Assembly (NCBI GenBank): GCA_002439165.1
Contig: DJTE01000002.1
Location: 224,867 to 288,866 of the forward strand
From: Chryseobacterium indologenes
GTDB taxonomy: Bacteria; Bacteroidota; Bacteroidia; Flavobacteriales; Weeksellaceae
DNA length: 64,000 nucleotides
Reading direction: 5' to 3'
Numbering within the stretch: the first letter of the stretch is position 1; every line of letters begins with the position of its first letter. A program made the translations under genes and the position numbers. Shown piece after piece: positions 1 to 8,728 of the stretch. The notes under the pieces are model-generated. The model was not told where the DNA came from. It did no database searches and saw only the letters and a program-made list of their open reading frames with translations.

Positions 1-1485
1 ATTCATGATTCTTTTTCCTGTCCGTGTCAGCCCTTGTGTTCTTCCCCAGACAAAAAACGGTTCAAATTTCTTTTTTGCTTTACCTCTTGAAACTAAGATT
101 TCTTTTTCAGAGACCAAATAAGCATAGCATTTAGGGAAGCGTATTTTGAAATCTTCTTCAGCAATAGCTGTTGCCACTCCATCTTTGATATCATATGGAA
201 ATATGATTTTTCTTGTATTCTGCTCCGTCTCCTTTTGGTTTTTAAAATCTGATATTTTGTAAACAGGTCTGGTTACTTCTTTTTCAATCTTGAATGTTCC
301 GTTATCCGTACTTTTTATGTAATATCCGTTTTTCTCCTGATTTCCGTCTACAAAAAAGACATCATCTTTTAAGGTGGCAATGCCTACACAGATATCAAAC
401 AGCTTTCCGATGGGCGTCCCAATCGTTTCAAGGGTTTTGATATTTTTCTGCTCATCCGTTTTCAATAACTGCCATTTTTTAACGTTCAGGTTTTTCAGAT
501 AATTTGGAGAACCATTCACAACAGACAGAAAATCTTCCGGAGTATAACCTTCTTTAATCCTGTCAAAACTTATGGCTTCATTTTTTTCTTTATTTAAAAA
601 TGTAATGGCTGTATAAGTCTGGGCATCAAATACTTTCTTGTGGCTAAAATCAACAATTTTTGAAACACATTTTTTCTCATGGAAATAACGTCGGATTGAT
701 TCGCCGGCTAAGGAAGTAAAATAATTGTTGGGGGTAATATATCCTAATTTTCCTGCCGGCTTCAAAATCTGATACCCCAACTCAAAAAAGGCAAAGTAGA
801 GGTTGAACGTTCCTCCTTCAACAGTTTTCCAGTTTTTAACCAAATAGTCTCTGCTCTCTTCTGTAAGATCCTGAAATTTCACATAAGGAGGGTTTCCTAC
901 AATGTTATCAAACTTCAGGTTCCATTTGGCTTTTAAACTGTCCTGACAGTATAAATTGAAATCGGTTTTTTCCAATATTTCATCATTCTGAAGGGCAAAA
1001 ACCGTAAGGATCAGCTGGGTCCTGTGAATATTATAATTGAGAATATCCGAACCGTAAATATTTTCCTGCACCGTCGAACGGATACTTTTTCCCAGGTGAT
1101 TTTTGTAATAATCTACCAAACCGATCAGGAAAGCTCCACATCCACAGCTTGGATCCAGGTTTTTATGATCGTATTCAGGTCGAATTTCTTTGATGATAAA
1201 ATCAATAATATAATCGGGGGTAAAAAAAGCTCCGTTCAGCTTCCTGTCATCCGGAGGAATAATAAGCTCAAGGTGGCTTTCAAGCGATTTTATGGTATTT
1301 ATTTCTAAAGTGGATATACGTGAAAGTAACGCTTCATTCTGTTCGAAATCCTGGAAATAGTCACGCAATATCGGACTTTTAATATAGTCAATATGCCTGT
1401 TCTTCAAATAAGAGTATACTAAATGCTGTTCAAGTTCCTGTAAATCCTGGCTTTTAATTAAGGCACTCAATACTCCTTTTTTCAT
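1..1485 (-). CDS. Adenine-specific DNA methyltransferase (type IIG/Eco57I-like), C-terminus beyond window edge
   Basis: An open frame runs from the ATG at 1485 to the window edge without a stop (495 codons), so the gene is partial at its 3' end. It encodes an S-adenosylmethionine-dependent N6-adenine DNA methyltransferase. The SAM-binding motif DPSCGCGAFLIGL lies near residue 111 and the catalytic motif NPPYVKF near residue 195, in the I-to-IV order of gamma-class enzymes. The visible C-terminal part (VGIATLKDDVFF, then VWGRTQGL) resembles the target-recognition region of Eco57I-type enzymes. No nuclease motif is visible in the N-terminus. It could be the modification half of a restriction system, a type IIG fusion or an orphan methylase; the missing end decides this. 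Confidence 0.85.
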   Translation of the reverse strand, partial: MKKGVLSALIKSQDLQELEQHLVYSYLKNRHIDYIKSPILRDYFQDFEQNEALLSRISTLEINTIKSLESHLELIIPPDDRKLNGAFFTPDYIIDFIIKEIRPEYDHKNLDPSCGCGAFLIGLVDYYKNHLGKSIRSTVQENIYGSDILNYNIHRTQLILTVFALQNDEILEKTDFNLYCQDSLKAKWNLKFDNIVGNPPYVKFQDLTEESRDYLVKNWKTVEGGTFNLYFAFFELGYQILKPAGKLGYITPNNYFTSLAGESIRRYFHEKKCVSKIVDFSHKKVFDAQTYTAITFLNKEKNEAISFDRIKEGYTPEDFLSVVNGSPNYLKNLNVKKWQLLKTDEQKNIKTLETIGTPIGKLFDICVGIATLKDDVFFVDGNQEKNGYYIKSTDNGTFKIEKEVTRPVYKISDFKNQKETEQNTRKIIFPYDIKDGVATAIAEEDFKIRFPKCYAYLVSEKEILVSRGKAKKKFEPFFVWGRTQGLTRTGKRIMN

Positions 1486-1914
1486 TATTTTAACGGTTGA
1501 CTATAAGCAACAAATTTAGATAATTATTTCTGAAAATCAAAATTGGAAAATGATGCTGATTATAATCTCTTTCTTATTTTTTATCTTGAAAAAGGACTGT
1601 TTTTTTATTACAATTAAATTGCAAGGACAATGTTGAATAACTGCTAATCATCTTTAACCTTTAGCAGCCAGATCAGGTTGTGGCTATTACAAAGAAATCT
1701 TGCAAGAAATTTTCAATGAATTTCAAATATTATATTGTAGGTCAATTCCAGAAGACTTATTAAGCTATTTGGTCTTTAACCATTATTATCACTCTTTAAA
1801 GATTCAGGTTGAAATAGAACTGTTTCCTCTTTAGATTAACCAAACTTTTTGCTTAGTCCACAACTTTTGCGCCTGAACCTTAAAAAATTTGATAGCTTAC
1901 ACAACCTTGCAATA
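1486..1914. other. Intergenic region without recognisable gene
   Basis: About 430 AT-rich bases between the methyltransferase start and the tRNA terminator. I see no credible coding frame, RNA gene or repeat. The methyltransferase promoter should lie just above 1485, but no clear TAnnTTTG box could be assigned. Confidence 0.5.
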
Positions 1915-1915
1915 A

Positions 1916-1949
1916 AATAAAAAAGACACTCACATCCTTGTAAGTGTCT
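1916..1949 (-). terminator. Intrinsic terminator downstream of the tRNA
   Basis: On the minus strand a stem of about 10 bp (AGACACTTAC / GTGAGTGTCT) with a 6-nt loop is followed by a T-rich run. It sits about 10 bases past the tRNA 3' end, as expected for a single-tRNA transcript. Confidence 0.8.
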
Positions 1950-1957
1950 GATTTATG

Positions 1958-2031
1958 TGGTCCCACCTGGGCTCGAACCAGGGACCACCTGATTATGAGT
2001 CAGGTGCTCTAACCAACTGAGCTATAGGACC
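1958..2031 (-). tRNA. tRNA with CAT anticodon (elongator Met or Ile2)
   Basis: The 74-nt gene folds as a full cloverleaf. The 7-bp acceptor stem is GGTCCTA/TGGGACC (one G-T pair), the D-loop contains AGTTGGTTAGA, the anticodon stem is CCTGA/TCAGG with loop CTCATAA, and the T-loop is GGTTCGAGCC. The discriminator is A and no CCA is encoded. Anticodon CAT can mean elongator methionine or the lysidine-modified isoleucine tRNA. It is not the initiator, since the first acceptor pair is G-C and the anticodon stem lacks the three G-C pairs. I cannot separate Met from Ile2 by eye. Confidence 0.93.
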
Positions 2032-2093
2032 TCAAAACTTGGTTAAATTTTGTGACTGCAAAAATAGTAAAATTTCTTTCACTACAAAATTTT

Positions 2094-2492
2094 TTATGGT
2101 TTTTCTTGACACAATTCTACCAGTACTCCGTTGGTGGATTTCGGATGAAGGAAGACAACTAATTTATTATCAGCACCTTCTTTCGGTTCCTCCGAGATAA
2201 ACTGAAATCCTTCTTTTTTTAGTCTTTCGATCTCTGCAAGGATATTTTCCACGCCAAAAGCCAGGTGATGGATGCCTTCACCTTTTTTATCGATAAATTT
2301 AAAGATCGGGCTTTCGGGATTGCTTGCTTCCAGAAGTTCTATTTTGCTTTCTCCTGTTTCATAGAAGGAAGTAACTACTCCTTCCCTTTCCACGGTTTCC
2401 TGTTTATAGGATTCTTTGCCCAAAAGTCTGGCAAAAAGGTCGTCAGAAACGCCCAAAGATTTTACGGCTATGCCAATATGTTCTAGCTTCAT
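2094..2492 (-). CDS. mce: Methylmalonyl-CoA epimerase
   Basis: 132 residues, the usual length for this single-domain vicinal-oxygen-chelate enzyme. It interconverts the (2R) and (2S) epimers of methylmalonyl-CoA in propionate/succinyl-CoA metabolism. The protein starts MKLEHIGIAVKSL. Candidate metal ligands are His5, Glu52 (in KIELLEA), His75/76 (in GIHHLAFGV) and Glu126 (in GVLVELC), arranged as in two paired VOC repeats. It is transcribed divergently from rbfA; the shared spacer contains an 11-bp inverted repeat. Family assignment is confident; the mutase partner is not in this window. Confidence 0.92.
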   Translation of the reverse strand: MKLEHIGIAVKSLGVSDDLFARLLGKESYKQETVEREGVVTSFYETGESKIELLEASNPESPIFKFIDKKGEGIHHLAFGVENILAEIERLKKEGFQFISEEPKEGADNKLVVFLHPKSTNGVLVELCQEKP

Positions 2493-2523
2493 AAATACGG
2501 ATAAATATAATTAAATCGTAAAT

Positions 2524-2553
2524 TTGATACCGGAGCCAAATTTCCGGTATCAA
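2524..2553. promoter_or_regulatory. Perfect 11-bp inverted repeat between mce and rbfA
   Basis: TTGATACCGGA, an 8-nt spacer, then TCCGGTATCAA is an exact palindrome in the divergent mce/rbfA spacer. It lies between two TAnnTTTG-type boxes on the plus strand (2519-2526 and 2569-2576). It could be an operator or an mRNA hairpin; no T-run follows, so a terminator is unlikely. Confidence 0.6.
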
Positions 2554-2568
2554 TTCAAACAAAAGTAC

Positions 2569-2576
2569 TAAATTTG
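2569..2576 (+). promoter_or_regulatory. -7 box of the rbfA promoter
   Basis: TAAATTTG matches the Bacteroidetes -7 consensus TAnnTTTG and ends 8 bases before the rbfA ATG, implying a nearly leaderless message. A second match, TAAATTTG at 2519-2526, could give a longer transcript that includes the palindrome. No clear -33 TTG at normal spacing is seen. Confidence 0.55.
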
Positions 2577-2584
2577 CACAACTT

Positions 2585-2944
2585 ATGGAAAGTAACAGAC
2601 AAAGAAAAGTAGCACAGATCATTCAGGAAGACTTCGCGGAGCTTTTCCGCAAACAGGCTGCAGAAAGCAAGCAGAGTATCCTGGTATCCGTTTCAGATGT
2701 AAAAGTAACGGCCGATCTGGGTATCGCTAAAATTTATTTAAGCATTTTCCCGCAGGAGTTCCGTTCTGCAGTAATGAAGGAAATAGAGGAAAACAAAGCT
2801 CAGTACAGAAATTTTATCGGCCAGAAAATGGCTAAACAGGTACGTATCATCCCACAGCTTAACTTTTATTTAGACACCGCTCTTGACGACGTTGAAAGAC
2901 TGGAAAGAGAATTAAGAGGTGAAGGCGACAATCCTGTTTTATAA
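2585..2944 (+). CDS. rbfA: 30S ribosome-binding factor A
   Basis: 119 residues, normal for RbfA, a KH-like protein that binds immature 30S subunits and helps 16S rRNA 5' end maturation. Typical features are the N-terminal MESNRQRKVAQIIQEDFAEL, the central strand VSVSDVKVTADLGIAKIYLS, and the C-terminal VRIIPQLNFYLDTALDD. The permease gene follows 5 bases after the stop, so they are probably cotranscribed. Confidence 0.95.
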   Translation: MESNRQRKVAQIIQEDFAELFRKQAAESKQSILVSVSDVKVTADLGIAKIYLSIFPQEFRSAVMKEIEENKAQYRNFIGQKMAKQVRIIPQLNFYLDTALDDVERLERELRGEGDNPVL

Positions 2945-2949
2945 GAATT

Positions 2950-4155
2950 TTGAAGAATATTGCATTTTACATAGCATCCAGATACCTTTTGGCTAAAAAA
3001 GGCAGTACCGCAGTTACGTTCATCACGTGGCTCTCGGTGGGTGCCATGATGGTTGCTGTAACCGCAATGTTCGTGATTATCTCTGTTTTTTCAGGACTTG
3101 AAGACCTTAACAAAGACCTGATCTCCAATCTGCATGCAGATCTTACCCTTAAAAGTGTCTCCGGAAAGACGATAAAAGATCTGGATAAAGTAAATACCGC
3201 TTTAAAAAATAATAAAGCCATCAGCAGCTTTTCCCGGATTATTGAAGAAAAAGTATACATCAGCTTCCGCGGAAAAGGTGATATAGCCTATCTGAGAGGA
3301 GTAGATTCAGCCTACACAAAAGTAAATCCGATTGATAAGGAAGTAATCTACGGTACCTATCCGGGTTTCAAGTACTCCAATGAAGTTTTCATGGAGACCA
3401 ACCTGGACAACAGGCTCTCTATTCCGGTAGATTCTACCGACAATTATGCAACGGTATTTATGCCGAAGCCCGGAACCGGGATCATCAATAAAGAAGAAGA
3501 TATTTACAACAAAAGAGATATTCTTGTTACCGGACTTTTCCCGGGAAAAGAACAGCTCGACAGCTACATCATTGCTCCAATTGAGCTGACTGAAGAACTG
3601 CTTAGCCTTCCCAAAAAATCCGCTTACGAGATCGTTATCAAATTAAAAAATCCGGACAGTGCAGACGCTGTTAAGCAAAATCTTCTCAATACCCTCGGAA
3701 AAAAATTTGAAATAAAGACCAAAGAAGAGGAAAATGCAGCCTTCTGGAAAATGATCAATACAGAGAAAATGTTCATTTACCTGATCTTTGCCCTTGTCAT
3801 CTTCATTACTACATTCAACCTGGCCGGAGCAATTATTATCCTTCAGCTGGATAAAAAAGAGCAGGCCAAATCCCTTATATCACTAGGTTTTCCTTTAAGC
3901 CATCTCCGGATGACGTACTTCTATACCGGGATTCTTATTGTGGTTTCAGGAGTTATCTCCGGTCTCATCCTGGGAACGATCCTTTGTTATTTCCAGCTGT
4001 ATACCGAATTCTTCAGGGCCAATTCTATCCTTCCGTTCCCTGTAAAAATTGTCGGGAAAAATTATTTCATTGTAGCCCTTACCGCTTCCCTGTTCGGGAT
4101 TGCTATTTCGTGGTTCTTTTCAAAAATCAGCAAAGAGTATATTACTAAAAATTAA
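2950..4155 (+). CDS. FtsX/LolE-type ABC transporter permease
   Basis: 401 residues. The architecture is that of LolC/LolE permeases, which extract lipoproteins from the inner membrane: an N-terminal helix (about 24-50), a large periplasmic domain (about 50-270), and three C-terminal helices in an FtsX domain (about 272-395). The start is a TTG five bases after the rbfA stop; the frame opens with MKNIAFYIASRYL, the usual N-terminus of this family (IASRYLxxKK), so the TTG is credible. No ATPase gene lies nearby, as is common in Bacteroidetes. The substrate is inferred from family only. Confidence 0.85.
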   Translation: MKNIAFYIASRYLLAKKGSTAVTFITWLSVGAMMVAVTAMFVIISVFSGLEDLNKDLISNLHADLTLKSVSGKTIKDLDKVNTALKNNKAISSFSRIIEEKVYISFRGKGDIAYLRGVDSAYTKVNPIDKEVIYGTYPGFKYSNEVFMETNLDNRLSIPVDSTDNYATVFMPKPGTGIINKEEDIYNKRDILVTGLFPGKEQLDSYIIAPIELTEELLSLPKKSAYEIVIKLKNPDSADAVKQNLLNTLGKKFEIKTKEEENAAFWKMINTEKMFIYLIFALVIFITTFNLAGAIIILQLDKKEQAKSLISLGFPLSHLRMTYFYTGILIVVSGVISGLILGTILCYFQLYTEFFRANSILPFPVKIVGKNYFIVALTASLFGIAISWFFSKISKEYITKN

Positions 4156-4205
4156 CACGTTTCGTTTTCATTTTTTCGTACCTTTACGCCCCCAATTTTT
4201 TAGAA

Positions 4206-5984
4206 ATGAAACGAATTCTATCTTTTTTAATGCTGAGCATCTTGTTCATCAATGCTGCAGCACAGGCACCTGCCGGTTATTATAATAGCGCCGCAGGCCT
4301 AACAGGAGCCCCCCTTAAAACAGCTTTAAAAAACATCATCAAGAATGGTCATCAGGACAAAGGCTACAACGGTTTATGGACGGCTTACGCAACTACTGAC
4401 CGCGATTATTACTACGATAATGACGGAAAAATCCTTGATATTTACTCTGAAAACCCTTCCGGTCCGGATCCGTACTCATATACCGTAGGAACGAATCAGT
4501 GTGGAAACTACACGGCTGAAGGCCAGTGCTACAACAGAGAACACATCATACCTCAGAGTTTTTTCAATGAGCAGAGCCCAATGGTTGCAGATATTCATTT
4601 TATCCGCGCTACCGATGGAAAAGTAAACGGAATGAGATCCAATTATCCTTTCGGAAAAGTAGGAAATGCCACTTTCACTTCTATGAATGGCTCCAAGTTA
4701 GGGAATTCTGTATCTCCGGGATATTCAGGAACAGTATTTGAGCCTATCGATGAGTTCAAGGGAGATGTAGCCAGAATGATTTTTTATTTTGTAACAAGAT
4801 ATGAAGTAGAACTTCCTTCTTTCAGCTCAGGAAATATACTGGGAGGATCTTCATTCCCGGGATTACAGCTGTGGGAACTGAATCAGCTTATGGCATGGCA
4901 TGCCATGGATCCGGTTTCAGATGCTGAAAGAGGAAGAAACAATGCTTCCTATACATACCAGGGAAACAGGAATCCTTTTATTGACAATCCTGCTTATGTT
5001 GAAATGATCTGGGGAAGTCCGGTTCCTGACAATCAGGCTCCAACGGCTGCAACCAACCTTACAGCGCAAAACCCTACTTCTAATACCATTTCTTTAAGCT
5101 GGACTGCTTCAACAGATAATATCGGAGTAATAGGCTATGATGTTTATGCTAACGGAACATTAAAAACCACAGTATCAGGAACCTCTACTACCGTTCCGGG
5201 ACTTACTCCTTCCACTTTATACAGTTTCTATGTGATTGCCAGAGATGCAGCCGGAAACTCATCACCTCAGAGTAACACAGCAAGTGAAACCACTTTACCG
5301 GGACAGTCCGGAGGAAATACAAGCTGTGGTACAGAAAACTTCAACAGTATTGTAGGAACAGATAATGGTTATGACACCAGAACCTGGACCAATAATAATA
5401 TCACCTGGACGGCAACAGACACTAAAATAGATGAGAAAATCAACACCACCAGAGCCATCACTCTCAGAAATGGAACTCTTACCAGCACAACCATATCCGG
5501 AGGTATTCAGACGTTAACAGTGACTACTCAAAGAAAATTCAGTGGTTCAAACAACTCTGTAAATGTATTGGTTAACGATGTTGTGGTAGGTACTATTCCA
5601 TATACTCAGACAGCTGCTACAACAACTCTCAACATCAATGTTGACGGAGATGTGGTCATCAAATTCACCAATCCAAGCTCCAACAGGGTGACAATGGATG
5701 ATTTAAGCTGGACGTGTTTCGGTTCATTAGGAACTTCAGAGATCAAAAAAGATAAAGCAGCGTTCACCATCTACCCTAACCCGGTAAAAAACAATGAACT
5801 GTTTGTAAAAGGTGAAAACCTGAACAAAATTTCAAAAGCTGAAATCTATGACCTTTCAGGAAAGCTTATTGAAGTGATTGCCAATCCATTCAAAAATTCT
5901 AATAAGATTAACCTTAAAGGGCTTGTTAAAGGAAATTACATTCTGAAAACAGACAATTTCTCCACAAAATTCATGGTAGATTAA
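4206..5984 (+). CDS. Secreted endonuclease I family protein with FN3 domain and T9SS sorting tail
   Basis: 592 residues. A Sec signal peptide ends near residue 20 (FINAAAQA). Residues about 25-275 are an endonuclease I-type His-Me finger nuclease, with the core NREHIIPQSFF and downstream ADIHFIRATDGKVNGMRSN. A fibronectin type III domain (about 280-365) follows, then a beta-sandwich-like region rich in Thr/Asn, and a type A T9SS sorting domain from about 515 (FTIYPNPVKNN ... KGNYILKTD). It is therefore likely an extracellular or cell-surface nuclease exported by type IX secretion, perhaps for nutrient DNA/RNA or biofilm DNA. A strong terminator follows. Confidence 0.9.
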   Translation: MKRILSFLMLSILFINAAAQAPAGYYNSAAGLTGAPLKTALKNIIKNGHQDKGYNGLWTAYATTDRDYYYDNDGKILDIYSENPSGPDPYSYTVGTNQCGNYTAEGQCYNREHIIPQSFFNEQSPMVADIHFIRATDGKVNGMRSNYPFGKVGNATFTSMNGSKLGNSVSPGYSGTVFEPIDEFKGDVARMIFYFVTRYEVELPSFSSGNILGGSSFPGLQLWELNQLMAWHAMDPVSDAERGRNNASYTYQGNRNPFIDNPAYVEMIWGSPVPDNQAPTAATNLTAQNPTSNTISLSWTASTDNIGVIGYDVYANGTLKTTVSGTSTTVPGLTPSTLYSFYVIARDAAGNSSPQSNTASETTLPGQSGGNTSCGTENFNSIVGTDNGYDTRTWTNNNITWTATDTKIDEKINTTRAITLRNGTLTSTTISGGIQTLTVTTQRKFSGSNNSVNVLVNDVVVGTIPYTQTAATTTLNINVDGDVVIKFTNPSSNRVTMDDLSWTCFGSLGTSEIKKDKAAFTIYPNPVKNNELFVKGENLNKISKAEIYDLSGKLIEVIANPFKNSNKINLKGLVKGNYILKTDNFSTKFMVD

Positions 5985-6007
5985 AACCCTAAAAAATATT
6001 TTACAAC

Positions 6008-6037
6008 AAAGACCGATTTCTTCGGTCTTTTTTTTAT
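6008..6037 (+). terminator. Intrinsic terminator after the endonuclease gene
   Basis: AAAGACCGA, a short TTTC loop, then TCGGTCTTT running into a long T-tract. It separates the endonuclease from aroE, whose ATG lies only about 10 bases beyond. Confidence 0.88.
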
Positions 6038-6047
6038 TTTTGATATC

Positions 6048-6785
6048 ATGGATTCCAACAAAAAATTAGGACTTATAGGAAAGAACATTTCCTATTCCTT
6101 TTCCAGAAAATTCTTTGAAGACAAGTTTCAGAAGCTAATGCTGAAAGACTATTCTTACGATATTTTTGACCTGAATGACATTCATGATGCTGAGAAACTT
6201 TTCAACGATCCGGAACTCCTGGGTTTCAACGTGACAATCCCTTACAAAGAAAAGATCATCAGTTATCTTGACGGACTGAGTGATGAAGCTGAGAAAATAG
6301 GAGCCGTAAACTGCGTACTGATCCGCGACGGAAAAAAAACGGGTTACAATACCGATGCCTTCGGATTCGAAAAAACCCTGCTTCTGCATAAAAAGGCCCA
6401 TCACGACAAAGCCTTGATTTTAGGAGACGGAGGGGCGGCAAAAGCAGTGAAATATGTTCTGGACAAACTTGAAATTCCTTCCGTAACCATCTCCCGAAAA
6501 TCTGAAATTACGTTTGATACATTGAGCAAAGAAACCGTAAAGGAGCATAAAATTATCGTTCAGTGTACACCGGTAGGTACGTTTCCCAATGTTGAAGACT
6601 GCCTGGAGTTTCCTTTTGACGGAATTTCTCCGGAGCACCTGATCATAGACCTTATTTACAATCCCAATTACACTCAGTTCATTATAAAAGCGGCTGAAAA
6701 AGGAGCAAAAACCGTGAACGGCTATTATATGCTTGAACAGCAAGCAGAAAAAGCCTGGGAAATTTGGAATTTTCAAAAAAAATAA
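6048..6785 (+). CDS. aroE: Shikimate dehydrogenase
   Basis: 245 residues. It reduces 3-dehydroshikimate to shikimate with NADPH in aromatic amino-acid synthesis. The substrate site is visible in ISYSFSRKFF (SxS motif), NVTIPYKEKI (catalytic Lys) and GAVNCV...NTDAFGF (catalytic Asp). The Rossmann loop is GDGGAAKAVKYVL. The C-terminus NGYYMLEQQAEKAWEIW is typical. Shorter than E. coli AroE (272) but normal for flavobacteria. The promoter region is unusually small because the preceding terminator ends 10 bases upstream. Confidence 0.94.
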   Translation: MDSNKKLGLIGKNISYSFSRKFFEDKFQKLMLKDYSYDIFDLNDIHDAEKLFNDPELLGFNVTIPYKEKIISYLDGLSDEAEKIGAVNCVLIRDGKKTGYNTDAFGFEKTLLLHKKAHHDKALILGDGGAAKAVKYVLDKLEIPSVTISRKSEITFDTLSKETVKEHKIIVQCTPVGTFPNVEDCLEFPFDGISPEHLIIDLIYNPNYTQFIIKAAEKGAKTVNGYYMLEQQAEKAWEIWNFQKK

Positions 6786-6859
6786 ACTAAATTAGTACTC
6801 AAATTGGCTTTGGAGCTATATAGAAAGGATATTAACGCCACTCACATAAAAGATTTGCT

Positions 6860-8665
6860 ATGACTACAGAAAACAATCTTTCTGAAAACGAAGAAAACAA
6901 AAATCCTCAAGAAGTATCTCAAGAAGAAACGTCTGGAAATACCCCTCCTCAGGATGAACATCATGATGACGATACGGAACATCATGAAGAAGAGCATGCT
7001 GATACGGATATTAGCCTGGCCGATGCCCTGAAAGAAATGGAAAAGATCATCAACACAGACAATGCCGGGGAAAACTTCAAAAGATTCAATCTGTTAAAAG
7101 ATAAAGCAAGTCACCACATCCATGATGAAGTGGAAGACAAAAAACATGAGTACACAGAAGCAGGAAATGCTCCCGAAAATTTCAGCTATGAGCATCCTTC
7201 ACAGGCTAAATTCTCCGCTCTGGTCAATATCTTCAGAGAAAAACATGATGCTTATCAGAAATCTCAGGACGAAGAACAGAAGAAAAACCTGGAACACCGT
7301 CAAAGCATTATTGAAAGACTTAAAAACCTTTATACCAACTCTGAAGCAGGAACCAATCTTTTCAAATCCATCCGTGAGATCAAAGAAGACTGGTCAAAAG
7401 CCGGACAGGTTGCCAAATCGGAATTCAAAATCCTCAACAACAACTATTTCCACCACCTGAATCAGTTCTATCAGATGCTGGACCTGAATAAAGAGTTCCT
7501 GGAACAGGAATTCAGCCATAATCTGGAAAAAAGACAGCATATTATTGCGAGAGCCAAAGAGCTTGAAAACGAGCCTGTAATCCAGAAAGCCCTGAACGAG
7601 CTTCAGTACCTTCACAAATTATGGAAAGAAGAAGCAGAACCGGTAGCAGAAGAATTCCGTGAAAAAACATGGGAGGAGTTTAAAGAGATCTCCAACAAGA
7701 TTCACGAAAGAAAATCTGAACTTTCAGCCGCAATAGAAACAGAACAGAGCGCCAATCTGGAAAAGAAAAACCAGATCATTGCAGAAATCAAAAAACTTTC
7801 TGAACCTTCTGAAACCCCTAACCACAATTACTGGCAGAATGCCATCAAAAAAGTGGAAGATCTGCGTTCCGAATTCTTAAAAACAGGAAGTGTTCCGAGA
7901 AAACTCTCCAACCAGAACTGGAATGATTTCAAAACCATCCTGAGAGGATTCAACACAACAAAAAACAACTATTATAAGTCTCTGAAAGGCTCACAGCAGG
8001 CCAATCTGGAAGAAAAGCTAAAACTTATCCAGACTGCTCAGGACAATATGAACAACGAAGAATGGGATATTGCCGTTCCGCTATTCAAAAAGCTTCAGGA
8101 AGACTGGAAAAAGATCGGCCATGTTCCAAAGAGCATGACCAACAAGATCTGGGACGAGTTCCGCGATGCCTGTAATACCTTCTTCAACAATTACAGAGAG
8201 AAGAACAATACTTCCAACGATAACTGGAAAGAAAATTACAAGCACAAAAAAGAGCTTCTCGATGAACTGAAAACCGTTTCCAATGAAGACGGCAGCATCG
8301 AAAGAATTGAAGCCATTAAGACAGCATGGAACAATATCGGAAAAGTGCCGAGAGATAAGATCTCCATCAATTCCGAATTCAACAAAACACTGAGAGAGAA
8401 GCTGAAACTGAATAAGATCAACGAGCTTGAACTGAAAGAAGAAGGCTTAACTGAAACCCAGCTTACCGACAAGGCAAGAAAAATGAAGAGCCAGATCTCT
8501 GACCTTGAAGCCGAAATTGTAAAACTTGAAAACAATTTAGCATTCTTCAACAAGCCGTCCAGAGAAAATCCTCTTCTGAGAGATACCTACAATACCATTG
8601 ATGAGAAAAAGGCCCATCTGGAAACTTTAAAACAGAACCTTCACAACATCATCGCTGGAGACTAA
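6860..8665 (+). CDS. DUF349 repeat protein
   Basis: 601 residues, cytoplasmic, highly charged and helical. The first 60 residues are acidic and His-rich (DEHHDDDTEHHEEEH). Then come about five DUF349-type repeats, each with a conserved Trp and a G-x-V-P/A turn: EDWSKAGQVAKSEF, HKLWKEEAEPVAEEF, RSEFLKTGSVPRKL, EDWKKIGHVPKSM and KTAWNNIGKVPRDK. A coiled-coil tail (about 535-600) ends the protein. The family has no agreed biochemical role; it is widespread in Bacteroidetes, sometimes labelled a chromosome-segregation-like protein. The neighbours aroE and ribD do not hint at function. Confidence 0.85.
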   Translation: MTTENNLSENEENKNPQEVSQEETSGNTPPQDEHHDDDTEHHEEEHADTDISLADALKEMEKIINTDNAGENFKRFNLLKDKASHHIHDEVEDKKHEYTEAGNAPENFSYEHPSQAKFSALVNIFREKHDAYQKSQDEEQKKNLEHRQSIIERLKNLYTNSEAGTNLFKSIREIKEDWSKAGQVAKSEFKILNNNYFHHLNQFYQMLDLNKEFLEQEFSHNLEKRQHIIARAKELENEPVIQKALNELQYLHKLWKEEAEPVAEEFREKTWEEFKEISNKIHERKSELSAAIETEQSANLEKKNQIIAEIKKLSEPSETPNHNYWQNAIKKVEDLRSEFLKTGSVPRKLSNQNWNDFKTILRGFNTTKNNYYKSLKGSQQANLEEKLKLIQTAQDNMNNEEWDIAVPLFKKLQEDWKKIGHVPKSMTNKIWDEFRDACNTFFNNYREKNNTSNDNWKENYKHKKELLDELKTVSNEDGSIERIEAIKTAWNNIGKVPRDKISINSEFNKTLREKLKLNKINELELKEEGLTETQLTDKARKMKSQISDLEAEIVKLENNLAFFNKPSRENPLLRDTYNTIDEKKAHLETLKQNLHNIIAGD

Positions 8666-8728
8666 CCCATTAAAAAACATCAACAGGCGGAGCAAAGAAA
8701 TTTGTCTTCGCTTTTTCTTTTTCACCTT

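Noticed and set aside
1024..1308. 94-codon plus-strand frame
   Set aside because: Lies antisense within the DNA methyltransferase, whose motifs are clear on the minus strand.
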